Both the position numbers and the translations under genes were made by a program. Shown in pieces: positions 8,561 to 16,193 of a stretch of DNA of 17,335 bases (positions within the stretch are counted from its first letter, which is position 1; each line of letters opens with the position of its first letter). Location of the stretch: NCBI GenBank assembly GCA_014621425.1, contig JAANBB010000655.1, positions 1 to 17,335 on the forward strand, given 5' to 3'. Under the pieces are notes generated by a model. It worked only from the letters and a program-made list of their open reading frames with translations, was not told the DNA's origin and made no database searches. The stretch is from Cylindrodendrum hubeiense (lineage: Eukaryota; Ascomycota; Sordariomycetes; Hypocreales; Nectriaceae).

Positions 8561-9590
8561 CGTTGACGTTGATGTGTCAGCTATCAATTCTCACTATTGC
8601 GAGTTTATGGTGTTGAGGGGTACAGTCAGTGTACAGTCAGTATCAGCGGGGAACAGAGCTGCAGATGACGACAACAGGTTGGGAAAATGCGGCGTATTAT
8701 ACGCCGGCAGCAATGTAATATTTTGCGAGATCTATAGCATAATTCTCCCTGTGGCAATCGCAGCTACCAATTACCAAGCAGAGCCTGTCCAACGAACGAT
8801 GCTGGAAGGGGAGCCCGCCCCGCGGATGAAGCTATCAAATGACGATGATGCCAGCTCCACGTGAAATCACGACACCGTCAACTACCTCGCCGTCTATCCG
8901 TCGCGCTCGGCGAGCTATCAGGATTGGGCATCGGTTGGCCTTACTAACGACGATAAGGTGGGGGCCGTCTGGATTATGAGGGGCCTTTCTCGATAGCAGG
9001 CAAAACACACCGACATGGGTGGGCTTGAAAGTTAAAATAGGGTGAGTGCGGATTTCGCTGCGAGATGCTCCTCTGCAGACAGTCGTACTCACTCATCAAT
9101 TGCATTCCATCCTCTCGCCCCTCGCCTCGGGATGATGTGGCGCGTCAGCTCACCAATGGGTGGCAAGCGGCAACCTTGCTCGCCTCGGCCACACCACACC
9201 GAAGAGAATAGGCTTGGACGGTGTGAGACGGACGGGCGAGATACCGACGCCGGCCCAACGACATCCGTGCTGAGGTGACCAACGGAGCACCTCGGCTCGC
9301 ACGGTATGCACGACTGTGCTGCCGTGATGTCCCAATGGAGGCGGGGGAGCATCGTCTTACGAGCGCCCAGCGAGATCAGCCATCTCACCGGGTGCAAGTC
9401 CAAAAGCCATGCCCATAATCCCAGCCGCGAGCCCAAGCTTTCGCATGAAGCCTCTGACATACAGTACTAGCGGGGAGTGCGACATGGAATGCAGGCAAGC
9501 AGCAGGCCTGCTGCTCGGAACCCGTCCGATATACGGGATGTAGGTCGGGAGTGGACACGGCCGTTGCCGTCCGGTATTCGTGAGTGCCCC

Positions 9591-9620
9591 GTCCGTACAT
9601 GGCTGGTCCGTACATGGCTG
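9591..9620 (+). repeat. Tandem 15-nt repeat, two copies
   Basis: GTCCGTACATGGCTG is repeated exactly at 9591-9605 and 9606-9620, followed by a partial third start (GTCC). It lies in the middle of the long divergent intergenic region, and no function is apparent. Confidence 0.8.
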
Positions 9621-10149
9621 GTCCCCGTACTTTGCATCTCCACGAGTCCAGAGCCCTTCGCGTTCAGTGCCGACCCGTCAGGGTCCTCCAGGATCCGCAG
9701 CTACGGCCCAGGCTAGCGATTGCCGGCTGCCCTGGTAGTCTTGCACTGGGAGCCCCGCGAACGCAGCCGCAATCAGTCGAGACCGTCGCCCTGGCGCGTA
9801 CCCGGACTGGAAACCCACTAGGCTGGTCATCAGGTGGGAAAACCCGTCGACGGGGCTCCGGATGCGGACAGTGTCCGGGGCGTCCGTTCTCAGCGTCCAG
9901 ATTACTGCACCAGGCTTGGGGTAGTTACGTACCTACGAACACCGGGTCCCGAAGCCAAGCGCCAGGGTACCGGGTGCCGTTGTATCTTCTGCAAGCAGCC
10001 ACACGCGTGCGCTAGGGAGAATGCGGACGCAGGTACAACGACGCCCGGTACTTTTCCGTACGACACGCGGACCAGTGTCACGCGGGCGAAACCGGGGTTG
10101 CGGTGGCCCGAACCTGACTCTTACCCAATTCGGCGGCGCACCGCCTCCT

Positions 10150-10182
10150 TCCTGGTCCTGCCTCCTGGTCTTGCCTCCTGGC
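10150..10182 (+). repeat. Tandem 13-nt repeat, about 2.5 copies
   Basis: TCCTGGTCCTGCC at 10150-10162 is followed by TCCTGGTCTTGCC at 10163-10175, which differs by one base, and by a partial TCCTGGC at 10176-10182. It lies about 300 bp before the ZIP transporter start. Confidence 0.75.
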
Positions 10183-10476
10183 ATAGCCGACCAACGGCGT
10201 TCGATCAAGGTGCAGATCCAAAAAGTCGGTCATCTCAGATTCCTTAACCTTAACGTTGATTCTTAAACCCTGTTGTCACCACATTTAACGATTGAAACGG
10301 CGTCCTCGGAACCGAATCCCAACTGAGATAACAATTGCATTGCCATTTAATTGTCATTCTGTAAATTTCCATCGCCTCATACCAGCTGCAACTCGCTTTC
10401 ACCTGGCCCAACGGCCACCCATCCCCTCGTCGATCCATCATCGTCACAGCGGGTACCCGCCGCCCCCATCACCACA

Positions 10477-12393
10477 ATGATCTGTCTCTCCAAAGCAGAC
10501 GAATACGTCTTTAGGCATCTCTCCTGGAACCAGAGTCCCTCGCCTCTGGCCGCCTCCCAAACTACTCGCCAGGATCTCAACGGCATCGCCAATCTCCGCG
10601 AGCATGTTGACGCCGACCAGGACGACGGCAGCGGAGGTAGTAGTGGAGGGCTGATAGGTACTGGTGATGAAAAGAATCATCTCGGGATTCAACCTCCCGG
10701 ATCCAGCCAGGACGAGCTGGCGGACGCGGGACGACTCTCCCGCTCTGCAGGTATGCCGTCTCCTTTCTTCTCCTTTCTTCCTTTTCTTCCCCCATTTTCC
10801 CCCACAACTTACATCTTCCTACATCACCAACCCCACATCTCTTGAGTCACATGTCATGATAAACTACTTCAAGGCACATTCACTTACTCTCGCTCTCTAG
10901 GATTGTCCCCGTGTCTGAAGACGGTTGATGGTGATGACCATGACCGTCTTTTCCGAGGCACGCCCCCGTCGTGTCTCTCGCGTGCCTGGAGCTGGGTCGC
11001 CTGGGTTCTCTCTGTTCTTGTTGTTTCTTCGCTTCTCTCATCTTGGAAATCCCCCGATATCGTTACCGTCTCTTCGCCTGCCGCTCAACCTTTACCCGCA
11101 GTCCAAACCTCTCCCTTGCTGAAGAGGTCTACCTGTGCGGCTGGAGGCGCGGGCAAGAATGAGTACAACATGGGGCTCCATGTCGCGGCTTTGTTCATCA
11201 TCTTGTGTATATCGACACTTGCCTGCGCCTTTCCCATCCTGGCTGTCAAGTTCCCGGGCCTGAGGATTCCAAACCGTTTCTTCTTTGCCGTCCGCCACTT
11301 TGGTACCGGTGTTCTTATCGCCACAGCTTTTGTTCACTTGCTCCCCACCGCCTTCATTTCTCTCGGCGACTCGTGCTTGGGCGACTTTTGGACTAGCGAC
11401 TATCCTGCGATTCCCGGTGCCATCTCCTTGGCCGCTATTTTCTTCGTCACCATCATAGAGATGGTCTTTCATCCTTCTCGCCACATTACTCCCGCCGAGA
11501 CGGCCCAATCCTCGGGGGATGCATCGGCCAACAACGAACCCAGCAACCATGGTGGTTGCATGGGAAGTGTTGGCATGCTCCCAGTCCGCGATATGGGCCC
11601 CCTCCGCGGCCGAGCTTCGAGCATTGGTCAAGGCCTGGCTACTTTGAACAGCCGGGACGTTACCGATGGAACCGAGACCAGCGGCCAAGAGGATAACACC
11701 CAGTCGCGGCCGAAGCAGAGTTTCGAGGTAACAAGCCTCGAGAGCATGCAGATGGTGATGACTCCAGAGCAGAAGCAGCGCAAGGAGCTTCTCCAATGCG
11801 TTCTTCTCGAGCTTGGTATTCTGTTCCACAGCGTCTTTATCGGAATGGCTCTTAGTGTCTCGACCGGAAACGAGTTCATCATTCTCCTCATCGCCATTGT
11901 GTTTCATCGTAAGTTGGACAGCCGCTTATCCTATACCGTTGAGATCGAGTTTTACTGACCCTTGGTACAGAGACTTTCGAAGGTCTTGCGCTCGGTTCCC
12001 GAATCGCGGGCATCAAGTGGCCTAAGGGCAAGAAACAGCCTTGGTTCATGGCGCTTGCATATGGATGCACGTAAGTATTCACATATCCGTTCACCTCATA
12101 GACAGGGCAATTACTAACATACTTGTGAATCTAGGACTCCTCTCGGCCAAGCTCTTGGTCTGGCTACTCACACCCTCTACAGCCCTGGCTCTGAAGTGGG
12201 TCTTATCATGGTAGGAGTGATGAACGCCATCTCGGCCGGTCTGCTTACATTTGCGTCTCTGGTCGAGCTGCTCTCGGAGGACTTCCTGAGCGATGAGAGC
12301 TGGCGCCACCTTCGTGGTAAGAAGCGTGTCTATGCCTGTCTGCTTGTCTTCTTCGGTGCCTTCTTCATGAGTCTTGTCGGTGCATGGGCTTAA
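10477..12393 (+). CDS. ZIP-family zinc/iron transporter (4 exons, 546 aa)
   Basis: This is an integral membrane transporter of the ZIP (ZRT/IRT-like) family, which brings Zn2+ and sometimes Fe2+ into the cytosol from outside or from a compartment. The model joins 10477-10750, 10901-11908, 11971-12070 and 12135-12393; introns are 150, 62 and 64 nt, all GT-AG. The ZIP core starts near residue 181 (NMGLHVAALFIIL). Metal-site motifs are FHSVFIG in TM4 (His401) and HQTFEG in TM5 at 427-432 (His427, Glu431), the latter split by intron 2. The protein ends in hydrophobic TM8 (LVFFGAFFMSLVGAWA). The loop between TM3 and TM4 has scattered His (HPSRH, SNHGG) but no long His run. An N-terminal extension of about 180 residues has a polar, Ser/Gly/Asp-rich part and an extra hydrophobic segment at about 120-139 that may be a signal anchor. 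The ATG at 10477 has good context (CCACAATG). The first exon is less certain than the rest, because its only support is a clean splice and open frame. Confidence 0.9.
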
Positions 12394-12904
12394 GTGCTAT
12401 GCCGCCATGGGTCTTCGTCTCCGGATGGATTCCCTACCGTCTAACAAATGCTTTGCATAAGGCCCGCCGATGTGGAGATACTAGCTGTCTTCATGACCTG
12501 GCATATGATTTCATTCTTGATTCAGTCTTTACTTTCTATTTTTTCGTAACGGTTGTCAGATTCAGGTCCGGCTCTGCTGACCTGGATCTGGGCCAACCGC
12601 TTTTTTGCACCTACCCAGGTTACCCCTCCTATATGCACTCCCTCTCACAGTACAAGCAGAGGGTCTGAAGAAGAGTCATCTTCCTCATTTCTACGTAACA
12701 TCATTTTCATATATGCGTTGCATCCAACTTGATGTTCTTGACAGATATATAGCTAGTTACAAATAGCAAAATTGACAGTCGTTCCCTACAAGGTGTCATT
12801 GCCAGAGTTATTAATGGTACTCTCATCATCTCACGGCATGTATTCGTTTTAGTGGTATTCATCATGTACATTGTTGATCATCATTGTTTTCATTGACCAC
12901 TGCA
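12394..12904. other. Convergent gap between ZIP and oxygenase genes
   Basis: This 511-bp stretch separates the stop codons of two convergent genes and should hold both 3' untranslated regions. It becomes AT-rich from about 12690 onward. The plus-strand frame at 12384-12668 overlaps the ZIP stop and has no coding features. No RNA gene or clear terminator was recognised. Confidence 0.5.
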
Positions 12905-14121
12905 TTACGAAACAGTATTCTTGGAAACAATGCCCCTCGCAAACTCTCCAAAGGTCAAATGTTGTTCGATATCCACCTCCTCGCCCAGGTTGGGCTGGGT
13001 AAAGACGGCAAGCGTGTTCCGCGCAATTCTTCCACCACTAACACTGGCACGCACACCTCTGACAAAGTGGGGGACGGCCTTGAAGCGACCAGCTGTGATG
13101 CGTTCAAGTGCCTCGCCCGTCTGAAAGGCGATGCAGTCGCGCGGGATCTTGACCTGAAGAGTCTCGCCGGAACGAGACTTGATGTACAAGCCAGCAGACG
13201 GGTCCGGAGACGCGGCGAGTTCGTCGAGGAGTGAGAGAGACTGCCCCGGCGTAGCAGAGGATGGGACGGCTGGGTTGGTGTCGTGCTCGTCGATGAACAT
13301 GGCAGAGGTAAGGCCGGTCAAGCAGCCGTGGTCGAGATGCGTGGCGCACCAGTCATCTTCGTCGGCGTCGACACCGGCAGCAGGGTCGACGTCCTGTGGG
13401 TAGTAGTGCAGCAAGCGGGCCTTTGTGGTGCTGGAAGTGCTGACGACGTGCTCTAGGTATCCCTTGGGATATCCCGGGATGTCCTGCTCAGCGAAACGGT
13501 CGCAGGCGCGGGCGACGAGGACGCCGACGTCGATGATCAGGCGGCACAGGTCGGTGACGGCGGGCTTGAAGCCGGGCAGGACGGACTCTGGGGGCCAGAT
13601 ATTGGGAGACAGGTACTCCGGGAACGTAGCTGGGCTGAAGGCTGCGGTTGGGGCGGCGCACTCCAGCGACGGGTCGATGTAGAAGGCGCAATTGGCGTAG
13701 TACGAGCCCTTGAAGGTGTCGACCTGGCCGTTCTTAAGCGTTTCCTTGCCAAGGGACCATCCGGTGAGGTATTTGGCGTGTGCGTTTTCAAGCTTGTCTG
13801 TGGCAATGTTAGGGACAGATGGGTTGATTGCGGGAAAGGAGCATACCGAGCTCGTCCTTGGGCAGGTTGCCCAGGTATGAGGCGTAGGAGAGGGCCTTGC
13901 GTCTCAGTTGGGGGAAGTCCTGGGGCACATCTTTAACGACGAGGATGCCGAGCGAGTCGGGGCCGAATGCTTCTTGCAGGGTTTCGAAGGGTATTTTGCC
14001 TGTGTGTTGAGAGCGAGTGGAGTGTAAGTCGTGAGCCGTCAAGGCAGTGTGAGTGTCGGGGGTACGTACCTTCTTTGAGGTCATTGAGAGAAACCGTGAC
14101 GGCCTGTGCTTGAGACGTCAT
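12905..14121 (-). CDS. Isopenicillin-N-synthase-like 2OG/Fe(II) oxygenase (3 exons, 365 aa)
   Basis: This is a predicted soluble non-haem iron oxygenase of the 2-oxoglutarate-dependent superfamily (isopenicillin N synthase/clavaminate-synthase-like fold). The minus-strand model joins 14121-14070, 13999-13847 and 13797-12905, with GT-AG introns of 70 and 49 nt. The iron-binding facial triad is visible: His222 and Asp224 in WCATHLDHGCLTGL, and His312 in FKAVPHFVRGV. The likely 2-oxoglutarate-binding Arg is Arg328 in RNTLAVFTQP, 16 residues after the distal His rather than the usual 10 or so. The upstream LLHYYP motif and the N-terminal region (SLGILVVKDVP, with RRKALSYASYLGNLP) match the family's usual order. 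The substrate cannot be read from the sequence. No peptide synthetase, polyketide synthase or other secondary-metabolism gene lies nearby, so a housekeeping or catabolic role is as likely as a biosynthetic one. It shares a divergent promoter with the FRG1 gene. Confidence 0.9.
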
Positions 14122-14517
14122 GTCGGCGGGAGGTTTACGGAATTGAAGATATGTAAGATGTGTAAGATATGAAAAACAGGGGAATATGCGACAGAAATGG
14201 GACTGGATTAATCACAAATTGCACGCATTATCTGGGCTGTCGTCTCTTTATCTCTTCTTGGAATTCAGGGTCCCATGGTTGGACGAGCACATGCGGCGGG
14301 GGAGGGGAGCTTACATAACCAATCACCTTCCCGAACGGTTGATGCTCCGTGTGGAGCTCGCCGTCTCCCGGTGCTCCAGGTGCCGACGTCAATTCACACA
14401 CAGAGCCTCACGTCTGCAGCGCGACGTCTGTTGACCGACGCCAACCGAGGACGGCCACTACGAGCATCTCCAACGACAACAGCCACCGAGGGCCACAGCG
14501 GTCCCAACCTGTTGACA
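14122..14517. promoter_or_regulatory. Shared divergent promoter of the oxygenase and FRG1 genes
   Basis: The 396 bp between the two start codons must serve both genes. Next to the oxygenase start is an AT-rich patch with TGTAAGATGTGTAAGATATG (14153-14172), a short direct repeat. On the FRG1 side are several ATGs: one at 14275 lies in frame with FRG1, and one at 14342 opens a separate 30-codon frame ending at 14434. Whether these lie inside the FRG1 leader depends on the transcription start, which cannot be seen. Confidence 0.5.
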
Positions 14518-15402
14518 ATGGTGAAGCCACTGTCCTTCAAGGGCGACAAAAAGGCCAAGAAGCGCAAGCGTGCCGACGCCGACAAGCCCCCCCAAGACGC
14601 CGACTCCGAGTCGCAAGCCGTCCAGAAGCAGAACCCCGACGCCGACGAACCCGAAAATGACGATAGCTGGGTCTCAGCCGAGGGAGTGGCGGACGTTATC
14701 GGGCCTGTCATGATCGTCCTTCCTACCGATACGCCATCGGCACTGGCCTGCGACCCGAGCGGCAAGGTGTTTGCGATACCCATTGAGAACATTGTCGATG
14801 CGAACCCTTCTACTGCTGAGCCGCACGACGTGCGCCAGGTATGGGTTGCCAACAAGGTCGCAGGGACGGACAACTTCCGGCTCAAGGGACATCATGGGCG
14901 GTACGTTTTATCTTTGTAGGATGGATGTCCGAACCGGCGCTGACATGAATATGATAGATACCTTTCCTGCGACAAGATCGGGTTGCTTTCTGCCACGACC
15001 GAGGCTGTATCGCCGCTTGAGTCCTTCAACATAATTCCCACGTCCGACACGCCGGGGACCTTCCAGATTCAGACGCTACGCGACACGTTCCTGACCATCA
15101 AGCCGACGACGTCAGCCAAAGCCGGCGGCGCAGCGGGTGCAGAGTTGCGAGGCGATGCCGATGACATCTCGTTCAACACCACGTTCCGGATCCGAATGCA
15201 AGCGCGGTTCAAGCCGAGACTCCGAGCGTCCAAGGAGGAGAAGGCACTGGCGCGCATCAGCCGACGTGAGCTCGAGGATGCGGTGGGGCGGAGGCTGGAG
15301 GAAGACGAGGTGCGGAAGCTGAAGCGGGCGCGGAAGGAGGGAGACTACCACGAGCGGTTGTTGGAGCTGAAGGTCAAGGGGAAGCATGACAAGTACGGTT
15401 AA
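14518..15402 (+). CDS. FRG1-like nuclear protein (2 exons, 275 aa)
   Basis: This is a homologue of FRG1 (FSHD region gene 1), a conserved nuclear/nucleolar protein with a beta-trefoil, actin-bundling-like core that has been linked to RNA processing and spliceosome complexes. The model joins 14518-14900 and 14958-15402 across a 57-nt GT-AG intron. The family's N-terminal signature is clear: a short KPLSFKGDKKAKKRKR start that doubles as a nuclear localisation signal, followed by an acidic spacer and DSWVSAEGVADVIGPVMIVL. The core contains VWVANKVAGTDNFRLKGHHGRYLSCDK-type text across the splice, then SFNIIPT and FQIQTLRDTFLTIK. The C-terminal half is basic and helical, ending in KVKGKHDKYG. The length is close to other FRG1 proteins. 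The ATG at 14518 was chosen because it begins the conserved signature, although an in-frame ATG lies at 14275. Confidence 0.92.
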
Positions 15403-15603
15403 AGGGGCTGTCTGACAGTTGAGTTGTATCAAGCTGGGCGAAATCAGATGGACATGCGAGACGGGAACGCAATTCGCGGAAGACAAAAGGGCAAGCCAAG
15501 ATATCATGGACAAGGAGAGAAACAAAGCTTCCAGGCTCAAGGAAGCACATTGCACAGAAAGACCCGCCACGTGACGGGCCAAAGGCTGTGGAACATTGAA
15601 TTG

Positions 15604-15665
15604 GTGAGTGAATGTTCTGCCATGACTGTTGGCAGCCGTCACTAACAGAGCTCCCTCCCTGACAG
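15604..15665 (+). other. Intron-like sequence downstream of FRG1, possible 3'-UTR intron
   Basis: The sequence begins GTGAGTG at 15604, has a textbook branch site CACTAAC near 15640-15646 and ends CTCCCTGACAG at 15665, giving 62 nt, the same size as the coding introns here. It begins about 200 nt after the FRG1 stop on the same strand. It could be a 3'-UTR intron. It could also join a 52-codon plus-strand frame from ATG 15448 to 8 more codons ending in TGA at 15690-15692 (60 aa in total, basic, no recognised domain). Expression is not known. Confidence 0.35.
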
Positions 15666-15701
15666 CTGGCACGCACTCCGCCCACAACCTGACAGCTGGC
15701 A
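15658..15701 (+). repeat. 14-nt direct repeat spaced 30 nt
   Basis: CCTGACAGCTGGCA occurs at 15658-15671 and 15688-15701. The first copy spans the acceptor of the intron-like sequence, so the second copy offers the same acceptor context (CCTGACAG) 30 nt downstream. Confidence 0.8.
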
Positions 15702-16193
15702 ACGGCCAACTCCTTGCCAACCCCTCGCCACCCGGCACAGATGAAGATAGCCTTATAGATGCTAATAACCACCACCCCTTACGGACATCCAGAAGGAGTG
15801 CTGGCCTAGAGGGGTTGGGGTTCGCCCCGGCTTGGTTGGGATCATAGGTCCCTGGTTCGACGCCTCCAGTAGCCGGCTGGATGTCCCCTTTTTTTTGCTT
15901 CGATATCGCGGGTTAGAGAGAGGCTGGGCTCTGGAGCTCGGCAGTGCTTTTTTGGTTGTTTTTCAACCTCGCATGCTTGCTGCAGCGCGGGATTTGTGTT
16001 CTTTCTACTGCTGGTTGCCGTTGTTGTGAGGTTGGCGATGCAGACTGGGCGTGTGTGTGGTGGTGTTGTGGCGTTCACATTCATCCCGCACCGCCACCCG
16101 TACACTTGGACACACGCGCACGTACAAATATACCTAGGTACTCATTCACAGTCGTTTTCATCTCGTCTTTGTCTATCATAACCCAGTCTATTT

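Larger units (their letters stand above)
8561..10476. promoter_or_regulatory. Long divergent intergenic region between thioredoxin-fold and ZIP genes
   Basis: About 1.9 kb separate the two divergently transcribed genes, the largest gap in the window. I saw no convincing gene. A minus-strand ATG frame at 9089-9460 (123 codons) ends at a good GTGAGT donor, but the encoded peptide shows no family feature and no clear continuation. Short repeats occur at 8621-8642 (TACAGTCAGTG, twice), 9591-9620 and 10150-10182, and a 12-bp palindrome CCCGTCGACGGG at 9843-9854. The right-hand 300 bp should be the ZIP promoter. They contain one CAAGGT hexamer at 10206-10211, like the core bound by the fungal zinc regulator ZafA/Zap1, but a single copy is weak evidence. 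A palindrome GCGGGTACCCGC lies at 10449-10460, just before the ZIP start. Confidence 0.45.
15403..16193. other. Convergent gap between FRG1 and WD40 genes
   Basis: About 790 bp separate the two convergent stop codons. An intron-like sequence at 15604-15665 and a 14-nt direct repeat CCTGACAGCTGGCA (15658-15671 and 15688-15701) are described elsewhere. A GGGG-TTCG-CCCC tetraloop hairpin occurs at about 15817-15828. T-rich runs near 15890 and 15949 precede the end of the WD40 gene. I saw no well-supported gene. Confidence 0.45.

Noticed and set aside
9089..9460. ATG-initiated 123-codon minus-strand frame ending at a good splice donor
   Set aside because: I tried joining it to downstream acceptors (for example after TTTAACTTTCAAG near 9026), but the continuation soon stops and no recognisable protein appears.
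9584..10015. 143-codon plus-strand frame in the long intergenic region
   Set aside because: The composition is Arg/Pro/Ser/Gly-rich without motifs, and it runs through tandem repeats. It looks like chance in GC-rich DNA.
12884..13234. Plus-strand open frames across the oxygenase gene
   Set aside because: They are antisense shadows of the oxygenase last exon, whose iron-binding residues are clear on the minus strand.
4704..14121. Idea of a metal-resistance or secondary-metabolite gene cluster (CHR, ZIP, oxygenase)
   Set aside because: The genes lie on different strands, are interleaved with mitochondrial and thioredoxin-fold genes, and no backbone synthase or shared promoter motif is visible.
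15830..15880. tRNA-like sequence with a GGTTCGANNCC box
   Set aside because: The B-box-like string at 15854-15864 is present, but the T stem forms only two base pairs and no matching D arm, anticodon arm or acceptor stem could be built. It is at most a decayed relic.
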